Origin: TA-21 sp036557405
GTDB lineage: Archaea; Thermoproteota; Nitrososphaeria; Nitrososphaerales; Nitrososphaeraceae
Reading direction: 5' to 3'
Assembly: GCA_036557405.1 (NCBI GenBank)
Contig: DATBHO010000094.1
Span: forward strand, 1-28,780
DNA: 28,780 bases
Part shown: piece after piece, positions 7,773 through 15,056 of the stretch
Position numbering within the stretch: the first letter of the stretch is position 1
How the letters are laid out: each line of letters begins with the position of its first letter
Made by a program: the position numbers and the translations under genes
Notes under the pieces: generated by a model
What the model was told of the DNA's origin: nothing
What the model saw: the letters and a program-made list of their open reading frames with translations, nothing else
The model's database searches: none

Positions 7773-8589
7773 GCTTGATCAATTCCTGAATTTTTACTCT
7801 TACATCTTTTCCCTTGGTTCTGGCTTTGCCTGCAATATCCTTCACCTCATCCACTGTAAAGTATCCTTTTAGTCCCTTTTGCATTGCAACAATTGAACCT
7901 TTTGAATTTGTTGTAATAGTTAGTCTCGCATCCATACAAGCTTCTTCCTCAATATTTGGATCCAAAAGCAAATAATCACCAATTTTAACTGTAGTGATAG
8001 ATATTGGGGTAGTAGTTATGGGAGGCTCCTGAGTTCTTCCTGTGTCTACTACTTTGTCATCCTTAATTTCAAAAACTGGTAGTTTACAGCTTGATAATGC
8101 GGCTACTACAGCATAAGACGTGGCATCAAAAAGGTTACCATCCACGTTAATAATACTACAGTCCACAAAAATGGTATACACTATTTTTCCGGGAACCAAA
8201 ACCAACTTGCTTAAATCTAACATATCTGATTCCCTTACGCCCCTATCAACAACCCTAGCAAGTTCAATCGTTTCTTCATCAGGTGGACCTGGTTCTATAT
8301 GCGGAGATGCAATCGGGAGTACTTCCGCTGTAATTATTAGAGCTCCACTATTTTCCAGTCCTTCAAAAGGTTCACCAGTTTCGACTTTTACTCCTGCGAC
8401 TACTTCCGTCTTACCCAACCTTACCCAAGCTGATCCACTTGCCTTTTTTATTACGCCTACTTCAATTTCAATTGGTCTTATTTCATCTAAACCTCTATCA
8501 TCTAGTCTTTTTCCCGTTGAAACAGATTCTCTCATCTGTTTTTTGCGAAGATTTTCAACAATTATTGGAGATTTCTTGGAGATACTCAT
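7762..8589 (-). CDS. rrp42: Archaeal exosome subunit Rrp42
   Basis: Non-catalytic RNase PH-fold subunit that alternates with Rrp41 in the hexameric exosome ring for 3'-to-5' RNA degradation. The 275-residue protein has the RNase PH family opening GKRLDDRGLDEIRPIEIEVG and GSAWVRLGKTEVVAGVKVE, then the ELARVVDRGVRESDMLDLSKL region. It lacks the phosphate-binding active-site residues found in Rrp41, as normal for Rrp42. Its start ATG overlaps the stop codon of rrp41 by one base (TAATG), so tight coupling is expected. Confidence 0.95.
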   Translation of the reverse strand: MSISKKSPIIVENLRKKQMRESVSTGKRLDDRGLDEIRPIEIEVGVIKKASGSAWVRLGKTEVVAGVKVETGEPFEGLENSGALIITAEVLPIASPHIEPGPPDEETIELARVVDRGVRESDMLDLSKLVLVPGKIVYTIFVDCSIINVDGNLFDATSYAVVAALSSCKLPVFEIKDDKVVDTGRTQEPPITTTPISITTVKIGDYLLLDPNIEEEACMDARLTITTNSKGSIVAMQKGLKGYFTVDEVKDIAGKARTKGKDVRVKIQELIKLGK

Positions 8590-9323
8590 TATTCATTCAA
8601 TCCCTTTTCATCACCAAAGTACTTTTCCATTAAGGAGGAACGTTGTATTTCATGCACTTTCAAGCAACCACGTATGGCTTCTTCCAAACACCTATTGAAT
8701 TCGTCTGAATTCAATTCTCCATCGAGCTGAAGAAGCGTAATTTTTTCAAGATTTGGCATATAAGCCACAGGCATATCAGCTCCTCCTTCTTTGTCTTCAG
8801 TGTCATTAATGTCAATCACTATTTTGTCATCAACCTTCCCTGCTGCACATGCTGAAACCATGTCGCGCATATTAATTCCTGCGTCTGCTAGAGCTACAGC
8901 AGCAGCCGTAATTCCTGCACATCGTGAACCTCCGTCTGCTTGCAATACTTCAATAAAGATATCAATCGCTGCACGAGGATAATCCTCAAGAATTAGTGCG
9001 GGTTCTAAGGCCTCTCGGATGACCTTGGATATTTCCGTCTCTCTCCTAGACGGTGCAGGACTTTTGCGAGTATCTGTCGAAAACGGGGACATGTGATATC
9101 TGCATCTAACAACACTCCGGTCAGATAACGCCATATGTTTTGGATGAACTTCTCGAGGACCATAGACCGCTGCAATTATCTTATTTTTCCCAAATTCTAT
9201 AAGAGCAGAGCCATCTGCATTCTTTATGGCCCCTACTTTAATCTTTACCTCTCTTAATTCATCTATTACCCTTCCATCGCTTCTTATTCCTTTTTCGTCT
9301 ATGAGGCTTCTATTTTGAACCAT
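8589..9323 (-). CDS. rrp41: Archaeal exosome catalytic subunit Rrp41
   Basis: Phosphorolytic RNase PH-like subunit of the exosome. In 244 residues it shows the opening EKGIRSDGRVIDELREVKIKVG, GSALIEFGKNKIIAAVYGPREVHP, the RRETEISKVIREALEPAL block, and the catalytic region IEVLQADGGSRCAGITAAAVAL with the Asp and Gly-Ser-Arg phosphate site, followed by IVIDINDTEDKEGGADMPVA, where further acidic residues coordinate metal. ATG start at 9323, overlapping rrp4 by 14 nt. Active-site residues appear intact. Confidence 0.96.
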   Translation of the reverse strand: MVQNRSLIDEKGIRSDGRVIDELREVKIKVGAIKNADGSALIEFGKNKIIAAVYGPREVHPKHMALSDRSVVRCRYHMSPFSTDTRKSPAPSRRETEISKVIREALEPALILEDYPRAAIDIFIEVLQADGGSRCAGITAAAVALADAGINMRDMVSACAAGKVDDKIVIDINDTEDKEGGADMPVAYMPNLEKITLLQLDGELNSDEFNRCLEEAIRGCLKVHEIQRSSLMEKYFGDEKGLNE

Positions 9324-10107
9324 TTGAGTTTATCATTCCCATTTGTTTATCATTTGAATTAACCTCATCACCATTAGTTTCTGCGTGATTCATTTCATGA
9401 CTTGCTTGAGTATCCTCATTTTCAATTTCCGATTCCGGAACATTCAGTAATTGCTTGATTCTCTGCGTAAGGTTTGAAGTATGTGCTTCCACTTCTACTA
9501 TATGAATTGCATTGATTGCAAGAGTAACTCCTTCCTTGTCTTTTCCTGACACTACAATTAATCCATTTTGACCTATAGTGATCCTTGTAGAAGTTGCGTG
9601 TTCGATTGTTTGGATCATGGAACCCCGCTTTCCTATGAGTCTTGGAACCCGAGTTGGAGATATTTTTATCAATTCACCTGTTGGTATTTTTCCCAAGTCA
9701 TTATCTTGAATAGTAAGGATTGGATCCCTTGTCCTATCAAAAATCGCAATTCTTGCTACAATAATATCTCCACTTGTTAATTGACGTCCCATATCATCTT
9801 GGGCCGGCGAAAAATCTCTCCCAAATACATCCTGCGCGGGTAAGTGTGCAAGAAAACATGAATTGATGTCAATTGACCAAGAAAGAGATGAATGGTCCAG
9901 TATTTTACCTATTACAATATCATTTGCCCGCGGGTAATACACTCCCGACAATGGAATAACTTTCGCCCCATCTTTACTTGATTCTGTAATTCCAATTCGA
10001 GTTGCTATAATTGAATTTCCATTCCTAAATACATTTACCAGAGGTTTCAAATTACCTTCCGCTACAACATCTCCAGGAATAACGTATTTTCTCTTAGTTT
10101 CTTGCAT
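9310..10107 (-). CDS. rrp4: Archaeal exosome RNA-binding cap subunit Rrp4
   Basis: Cap protein of the exosome that binds RNA above the Rrp41/42 ring. Order of domains: N-terminal beta domain beginning KYVIPGDVVAEG, an S1 domain (about residues 60-137, with VGKILDHSSLSWSIDI-like strand), and a KH domain (about 140-210) containing the Gly-rich loop RLIGKRG. The last 45 or so residues are an acidic, Asn/Met-rich tail. A longer reading from TTG at 10122 is open, but I choose ATG at 10107 because a GGAGG ribosome-binding site sits 8 nt before it. Product 265 residues. Confidence 0.93.
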   Translation of the reverse strand: MQETKRKYVIPGDVVAEGNLKPLVNVFRNGNSIIATRIGITESSKDGAKVIPLSGVYYPRANDIVIGKILDHSSLSWSIDINSCFLAHLPAQDVFGRDFSPAQDDMGRQLTSGDIIVARIAIFDRTRDPILTIQDNDLGKIPTGELIKISPTRVPRLIGKRGSMIQTIEHATSTRITIGQNGLIVVSGKDKEGVTLAINAIHIVEVEAHTSNLTQRIKQLLNVPESEIENEDTQASHEMNHAETNGDEVNSNDKQMGMINSNGSK

Positions 10108-10115
10108 ATCGTAAT

Positions 10116-10120
10116 CCTCC
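10116..10120 (-). promoter_or_regulatory. Shine-Dalgarno site deciding the rrp4 start
   Basis: GGAGG on the minus strand with an 8-nt spacer to ATG at 10107. It lies inside the longer open frame that could begin with TTG at 10122, so it argues for the shorter protein. Confidence 0.6.
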
Positions 10121-10218
10121 AAAACAAGAATCCAAAAATATTCTATTCATAATTCTCCCTTTTTGGGAAAGTTAGAACAGACTTATATTTTAAGTGTGGC
10201 CAAAAAGATGAATAATGA

Positions 10219-10905
10219 TTACTTCTCGGTGACCTGAGCTGTGCCTTTGGTTGCAGTTCCGATGCGATCCAGAAATGAGCTCTTCATGCCCGCGTTAATA
10301 CTGAGAACTACTTGTAACGATCCATCCGAAAGCCATTGTTCTGATTTTATCTCACCTATACTTTTGAACACACTAAACGATTGTCCTGAAAATTGAGTCG
10401 GTACAGTTACGGTCAACTCCAATATTTCAGACTTTAGGGGCAATATTTTTCTCAATGGATCGATGACATCCTTAATTTGATCATCTAACCGCTTAAAGGG
10501 ATCAATTGCGACCCTTGCTTCATCAAGAACAGCATTAATCCTAGAGATGGGATGGGGCATATGGGTTTTGGGATCGACAAAATTTTTGTTTATATACTGG
10601 ACGATCTGTTTTTTCTTTTCTTCAATCATCTTTCTTCTCTGTTCTGTGTTCAGGTTAAGATCACCTTTAGTCATAATTTGCTTTGCTATTTCCAGTTGAT
10701 CTGTTGTCTTAAAATGTTTCATTAACTTCTCAGTTGAGATTCTTGTGCCCTTGTTAGCATCTGAATAAATTTCATCTGAGATCATGATATTGGAAATGTC
10801 AATTTTTTTACCAAGTTTATACTCTAAAGCTGGGTCAGGTTTTACCAAAATTTCAAACTTTTCATTTCCGGTACTTAATCTTACTATTGTAAATTTTTCA
10901 GCCAT
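10219..10905 (-). CDS. Ribosome maturation protein SBDS (Sdo1 homologue)
   Basis: Archaeal Shwachman-Bodian-Diamond syndrome protein; in the family it acts with an EF-2-like GTPase in late 50S maturation, releasing the anti-association factor aIF6. Three-domain layout: FYSH domain in roughly the first 90 residues (MAEKFTIVRLSTGNEKFEIL, then KGTRISTEKLMKHFKTTD), a middle helical domain with QRRKMIEEKKKQIVQYINKNFVDPKTHMPHPISRI, and a C-terminal ferredoxin-like domain. I take ATG at 10905 (228 residues) rather than the ATG at 10938, because a TATA-like box overlaps the longer reading and lies 25 nt before 10905. First gene of the exosome operon; 111 nt separate it from rrp4. Confidence 0.94.
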   Translation of the reverse strand: MAEKFTIVRLSTGNEKFEILVKPDPALEYKLGKKIDISNIMISDEIYSDANKGTRISTEKLMKHFKTTDQLEIAKQIMTKGDLNLNTEQRRKMIEEKKKQIVQYINKNFVDPKTHMPHPISRINAVLDEARVAIDPFKRLDDQIKDVIDPLRKILPLKSEILELTVTVPTQFSGQSFSVFKSIGEIKSEQWLSDGSLQVVLSINAGMKSSFLDRIGTATKGTAQVTEK

Positions 10906-10926
10906 GTAAATTCCTAATATCTGAAA

Positions 10927-10934
10927 ATATATAA
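10927..10934 (-). promoter_or_regulatory. TATA-like box for the SBDS-exosome operon
   Basis: TTATATAT on the minus strand is centred 25 nt upstream of ATG 10905, consistent with a leaderless transcript and with the shorter SBDS start. Confidence 0.55.
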
Positions 10935-11005
10935 GCATACGAATGATAAATTATTCCTTTGGGTGTTTATCGGTAAATAAAAAAGTAAGAGGAAAAAATA
11001 GATTC

Positions 11006-12490
11006 CTACTCGCTTACGTAAGCTCGTTCTCCGTGTTGGGTTAAGTCCAGCCCGATTTCTTCTTCCTTTGGCGTAACTCTTATGCCTCCAGGCCATACCT
11101 TGTCCATTATCTTGATGATTACTGCGGTGATACCCATAGCCCATGCCATAGCGGCAAAAGCACCGACAGCATTTTCTAATAATTGATGTGGATTGCCGAA
11201 TACGAGTCCATTGTCTCCCCATGGTGTAAATCGCTTTTCTGCAAACAATCCCGTGCATAAGGCTCCAACAAGCCCACCAATTCCGTGTACTCCCCAAGTA
11301 TCCAATGCATCATCCCATTTCCTACTGTTCTTGAACATTACCGCTGCGTAGCACGCTACTGACGCAACTATTCCGATAACAAGAGCAGACATTGGAGAGA
11401 CAAACCCAGAAGCTGGCGTAATGGCTACAAGTCCAGCTACAGCACCGGAAGCAGCTCCCACAGTGGATGCTCGCCCTGTATGTGCCCAAGAAAGGAGCAT
11501 CCAGGTAATCGCGGCCATACCAGTAGCTACCTGCGTTGCAACAAATGCGCTTGTTGCATTTGTAGCGGCTGCCCCGGCAGAACCTGCATTAAATCCAAAC
11601 CACCCGAACCACAGTAGCGCAGCGCCTAAAACTACGAGTGATATGTTGTGTGGTTCCATAGGAACTTTACCATATCCTATTCTTCTTCCCAACATTAATG
11701 CCACGACAAGCCCGGAAAATCCAGATGTTATATGAATGACGGTTCCACCAGCGAAATCAAGTGATCCATAGCAACCAGTCCATCCAAAACCACAGTATCC
11801 AGGATTCATTCCGTAATTATCAGGCCCTGTAATTTCCCATGTCCAATGTGCGGCAAAGTCATAAACAAAGGTAGCCCAAAGGACGACAAAAATAACAAAT
11901 GCACTAAATTTCATTCTTTCAGCTAGTGAAGCTACAATCAACGCAGGAGTAATAATGGCGAACATCATCTGGAATATCATGTATGTTTGGTGTGGAATAG
12001 TGGTCCCAGTTATGCCTCCATAGGCAATTGAAGGAACATCATGAAGAACATTATTTAATCCAGCCCAGTCTAGAGTCCCAATAAATCCATAACCACCTGC
12101 GTCTGGACCAAAAGCTAAGCTATATCCAAATAGGACCCACTGTGCAGCGACAATTCCGGTAGTACAGAAAACCATCTGAAGAGTATTAACAGCATTTTTT
12201 TGCCTCGTCAGTCCGGCATAAAATATAGCCAAACCTCCAGGTGTCATTATAAGTACAAGTGCTGAAGATGTAAGCATCCATGCATTGTCACCCGAGTCTA
12301 TCTCACAAGGGATCAAATCCCCTTCTGCAGTTAAATTGTACTTTCCGTTAGCATCTTTTGCAAAGCAATGATACTTTGCAGCAGGATCGTCCGGTTTGTA
12401 GGCAGAAGCGCTTATTAGATAAGCTGATGTGACTGTGATTGTTGTCAAAATACCAACTAACATAAAGATAGTGAGGTTCTTCCTTAACAT
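11006..12490 (-). CDS. amt: Ammonium transporter, Amt family
   Basis: Integral membrane ammonium channel/transporter, 494 residues, here likely supplying ammonia for oxidation and assimilation. The N-terminus looks like a signal or first membrane segment (residues 5-30). Amt pore marks: PGGLAIFYAGLTRQKN (84-99), the first pore His H253 in DFAGGTVIHITSG, FGFNAGSA (298-305), and the second pore His H402 in DTWGVHGIGG. A 40-residue extracellular stretch with C42 and C62 and a second loop with C233 and C240 are additional to the plain bacterial pattern. No GlnK/PII gene is adjacent. ATG start with a TATA-like box 27 nt upstream. Confidence 0.96.
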   Translation of the reverse strand: MLRKNLTIFMLVGILTTITVTSAYLISASAYKPDDPAAKYHCFAKDANGKYNLTAEGDLIPCEIDSGDNAWMLTSSALVLIMTPGGLAIFYAGLTRQKNAVNTLQMVFCTTGIVAAQWVLFGYSLAFGPDAGGYGFIGTLDWAGLNNVLHDVPSIAYGGITGTTIPHQTYMIFQMMFAIITPALIVASLAERMKFSAFVIFVVLWATFVYDFAAHWTWEITGPDNYGMNPGYCGFGWTGCYGSLDFAGGTVIHITSGFSGLVVALMLGRRIGYGKVPMEPHNISLVVLGAALLWFGWFGFNAGSAGAAATNATSAFVATQVATGMAAITWMLLSWAHTGRASTVGAASGAVAGLVAITPASGFVSPMSALVIGIVASVACYAAVMFKNSRKWDDALDTWGVHGIGGLVGALCTGLFAEKRFTPWGDNGLVFGNPHQLLENAVGAFAAMAWAMGITAVIIKIMDKVWPGGIRVTPKEEEIGLDLTQHGERAYVSE

Positions 12491-13035
12491 TATTGACCAA
12501 TATTTTAGAGAAGTATAAAAAACATAACAATATAATATGAAATTCTAATGATTCTATTATAAAACACGACTAAATTCGATTAATCATAATTCTAAACTTT
12601 TATGCAAGTATCATAAATTTCTATTTCAAAGGTCTTTAACCCACATAATATGCGACTTGATCAAATTGACCCTCTATATGCATAATGTAGTTTAGCTCAT
12701 TTTAGTCAATTTCCATTTAATTATCAATTAGGATTTTTACATTTTATTGATCTCTATTTTTTAGGGATTATGCACTATAATTAAGCCCAAGAAATTATCA
12801 TCAGTATTTTTCACAGACAGAGAAATGAAGAAAATCATCCTTACCAAAGAGAGAATCACAAAAAATCAACTATATTTCGAAATTACGATGGCAAAATTGC
12901 CCATGATTATTAATGTTAATCAACAATACAGAGGGAACAATCACTCAATATTCTATTTATTACTGTTTTGAGTAATTGATCAAAAATTAACTTAATTACG
13001 TCTATGGATAATTCCGAAATTCTTCCGACACTTTA
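12491..13035. other. AT-rich intergenic stretch of about 545 bases
   Basis: No convincing gene. The left end holds the amt promoter. A 48-codon frame from ATG near 12826 to a stop near 12971 resembles nothing I know and I treat it as chance. A 30-bp direct repeat begins at the right end. I see no tRNA, rRNA or riboswitch pattern. Confidence 0.6.
12514..12520 (-). promoter_or_regulatory. TATA-like box for amt
   Basis: TTTTATA on the minus strand centred 27 nt upstream of the amt ATG at 12490, the spacing expected for a leaderless archaeal message. Confidence 0.6.
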
Positions 13036-13097
13036 GTGAATAATAGTACTATTCCCGGGATGTCCCTCGACACTTTAGTGAATAATAGTACTATTCC
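13026..13097. repeat. Two 30-bp direct repeats, each holding a 12-bp perfect palindrome
   Basis: Identical 30-mers at 13026-13055 and 13068-13097, period 42 bp. Each contains AATAGTACTATT (13042-13053 and 13084-13095), which is its own reverse complement. The period is a multiple of three, so the duplication stays in frame for the small ORF over it, where it repeats DTLVNNSTIP. It could be a coding duplication or paired operator sites. Confidence 0.8.
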
Positions 13098-13344
13098 ACA
13101 GTTATTAGTTAGCGGTTCTGATGTTCCTTTTAAAGGGATGTTAACTCTAGCTCAGAAACAAGGCGACTTATATGGAATATTTTTTCTCAGCCCAAGAGAG
13201 AATTTTGATTCTAAACTGAACGAATTAAAACCAATATTTGATGATGCCATCAAGCAATTCAACGAACAATCGACTAAAGCTTTACGAGGCGGAGATTATA
13301 CATCTAGTCAATTTGGTAAGAACGAGCAGAAAAGAAGAAAATAG
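13036..13344 (+). CDS. Small hypothetical protein, possibly a gene fragment
   Basis: An open frame of 102 codons from GTG 13036; ATG at 13060 is an alternative. I do not recognise it with certainty. The part after the duplicated N-terminus, FKGMLTLAQKQGDLYGIFFLSPRENFDSKLNELKPIFDDAIKQF, has the strand-then-helix look of the C-terminal end of PsbP-like or similar secreted domains common in these archaea, which suggests a truncated remnant. Neither a signal peptide nor a complete domain is present. A stop at 13009 lies shortly upstream in frame, with no better start between. Basic tail. Could be a pseudogene. Confidence 0.35.
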   Translation: MNNSTIPGMSLDTLVNNSTIPQLLVSGSDVPFKGMLTLAQKQGDLYGIFFLSPRENFDSKLNELKPIFDDAIKQFNEQSTKALRGGDYTSSQFGKNEQKRRK

Positions 13345-13452
13345 CATCGAGTAAAGTATATGCCTGATTCTTGGGCTTGGCCAATTTGGTTTAACAACCT
13401 GATTTACGCAATCACGGTAGATTTGACTTAACTTGTTTAAGCAAGTGTAATC

Positions 13453-13460
13453 TATTTATT
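13453..13460 (+). promoter_or_regulatory. TATA-like box for the TPR gene
   Basis: TATTTATT centred about 27 nt upstream of ATG 13483, fitting a leaderless start. Confidence 0.5.
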
Positions 13461-13482
13461 TTGACCAAGCTAATCAATACTG

Positions 13483-14595
13483 ATGGGCAGATTCTTTAAA
13501 GTTGAGGACAAGAATGATAAATCATCCAACAATGCAGACGTGACTAATAATACGCTTGATCATCGCGACTTTCAGGTCCGCGATTTATATAAAAAAGGAG
13601 TCAATTACATGTCCAGTGAAAAATTAAATGAAGCAATACGTAGTTTTGAATTAGCGCTTAGATTAGATCCAAAGTTTGTTGATGCATGGATTAAGAAAGG
13701 ATATGCTCATTTCCATTTGGGAGATTATTCTTTTGCCATCTCATCTTTTGATATGGCATTAGACATTGATCCCGGCAATCATGAAGCCTGGAATTTAAAG
13801 GGTCTTGCCTATTATAAGATGAATAACTATACCAAGGCCATAGAATGCTGTACCAAGGCCTTGGATGCAAATCCAAGTGACGGATTGGTTTGGTACAACT
13901 ATGCTTGTTATCTCACTTTAGATGGGAAAGTGGACGACGGAATGGAAGCTTTGAAAAGGGCTATTGAAATAGATATTTCGCATGCAAAAAAAGCTGTGCG
14001 TGATAGAGATTTTGAAAATGCCCGAGCGGAAGAAGGATTTATGCGGATATTTGAAGTGGTAGCTCTCGAATCCCTTCGGCAGGGATATGATTATGTAGGT
14101 AAAATTGTTTGGGCTACCGGCATGGATAAACAAGATGTTGAGGATGCACTTTTTAGATTAAGTATGAAGGGATTGGTGATAATAAGAGAAAAGAAATCAT
14201 ATATTGGTAAGGAGGTTACGTACGAACTTTCAAGAGACATTTCAGATAAGATTGGAGAAACTAAACGATCGGGATTCTTGAAATCCAAGGAATATTCAGC
14301 ACCGGTTCAGGAAATAAGAGATATAATTGAAATATTAGATAAATCAATTGAATCTATCAAGAACGGGGATGTAGTTCAGACTATTGACTCATTTGAACAA
14401 TTAACAAGTCCAGCGAAACATGGCAATACAATGATTGAGCAGTTTTTTGATCAACATCGTGATTTGAGATTGTATCAAATCAGATTGAAAGACCAAGGGC
14501 AGGAATATCTTGATTCACATAAGTCAGAATTGACTAATTTGCTCGTAGACATTATTGAAAAAGTGCGAAGTGGTCCTTTATCCAGAACAATCTAG
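13483..14595 (+). CDS. TPR protein with C-terminal winged-helix-like region
   Basis: Protein of 370 residues, likely cytoplasmic since no signal or membrane segment is visible. Four tetratricopeptide repeats follow one another at about 31-64, 65-98, 99-132 and 133-166, each with the W/Y-G/A-Y-A-P spacing (for example FVDAWIKKGYAHFHLGDYSFAI). Then comes a stretch (about 187-250) reading FEVVALESLRQGYDYVGKIVWATGMDKQDVEDALFRLSMKGLVIIREKK, which looks like a winged helix with recognition helix and wing. The last 100 residues are helical and charged. TPRs bind partner proteins; the winged helix suggests a regulator or scaffold on DNA. No specific target can be inferred. Confidence 0.85.
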   Translation: MGRFFKVEDKNDKSSNNADVTNNTLDHRDFQVRDLYKKGVNYMSSEKLNEAIRSFELALRLDPKFVDAWIKKGYAHFHLGDYSFAISSFDMALDIDPGNHEAWNLKGLAYYKMNNYTKAIECCTKALDANPSDGLVWYNYACYLTLDGKVDDGMEALKRAIEIDISHAKKAVRDRDFENARAEEGFMRIFEVVALESLRQGYDYVGKIVWATGMDKQDVEDALFRLSMKGLVIIREKKSYIGKEVTYELSRDISDKIGETKRSGFLKSKEYSAPVQEIRDIIEILDKSIESIKNGDVVQTIDSFEQLTSPAKHGNTMIEQFFDQHRDLRLYQIRLKDQGQEYLDSHKSELTNLLVDIIEKVRSGPLSRTI

Positions 14596-14653
14596 GATTA
14601 ACAAGGAGTTTCCTATATCGAATTTTCTAGCGAACCTCACCTTTCAAATTCTG

Positions 14654-14959
14654 CTAAATCCTTTTTGATTTGTTGATTTTATTTACAATTTCGTGAAATG
14701 TGTCCATATTAGATTCAAGATAAGTTGATACAAAGTACATTATTCCATATTTTTCACCCATGCGTGTAATCAAATTATTCTTCTGTAACACATCAACGTG
14801 ATGTTGAACCGCCTTATAATCAAGTTGTAAAACTTCTGCTATACGGTTTATGTTAAGTGGAGTATCTTGTAGCAGGTTTATAATCTTAATTCTATTTTCT
14901 CCACCCTTTGAACCTGCGAATAGATACCAAAGTAGTCGCCTAGCAGCGGGATCTGACAT
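14654..14959 (-). CDS. Small winged-helix (ArsR-like) transcriptional regulator
   Basis: 101 residues, nearly all one winged helix-turn-helix: NRIKIINLLQDTPLNINRIAEVLQLDYKAVQHHVDVLQKNNLI gives helix 2, turn and recognition helix, followed by the wing (TRMGEKYGIMYFVS) and a C-terminal helix that may dimerise. No metal-binding Cys cluster of classical ArsR sensors and no ligand domain is visible. ATG start. It is divergent from thi4 with only 97 bp between start codons, so regulation of itself and perhaps thi4 is possible; that is inference. Confidence 0.85.
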   Translation of the reverse strand: MSDPAARRLLWYLFAGSKGGENRIKIINLLQDTPLNINRIAEVLQLDYKAVQHHVDVLQKNNLITRMGEKYGIMYFVSTYLESNMDTFHEIVNKINKSKRI

Positions 14960-15020
14960 TTCTAGTATTCACAATATGCTTTTAATTAAAATTTGAATTC
15001 AGGTTGAGGATTATGATACA

Positions 15021-15028
15021 TATAATAT
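15021..15028 (+). promoter_or_regulatory. Possible TATA-like box for thi4
   Basis: TATAATAT lies about 33 nt upstream of ATG 15057 in the 97-bp divergent gap. No TPP riboswitch pattern is recognisable in this leader. Confidence 0.4.
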
Positions 15029-15056
15029 TAATACGAGATAGAACTTTAATTAAATT

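Noticed and set aside
8120..8698. Long plus-strand open frame of 192 codons opposite rrp42
   Set aside because: Lies entirely antisense to the clear exosome genes rrp42 and rrp41, Ser/Pro/Thr-rich low-complexity translation typical of a shadow frame.
10914..11297. 127-codon minus-strand frame overlapping the amt 3' end
   Set aside because: Out of frame with amt, Arg/Cys/Trp-rich shadow translation without a family pattern.
12826..12971. A 48-codon frame in the amt-TPR intergenic region
   Set aside because: No recognisable motif, no good promoter spacing; likely chance in AT-rich DNA.
13345..13482. Short inverted repeat around CTTGTTTAAGCAAG as a terminator
   Set aside because: Stem of only four to five base pairs, not followed by a T tract on the coding strand; more likely chance within the TPR gene promoter region.
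14960..15056. TPP riboswitch upstream of thi4
   Set aside because: The 97-bp gap is too short and AT-rich, and I see neither of the conserved thi-box segments.
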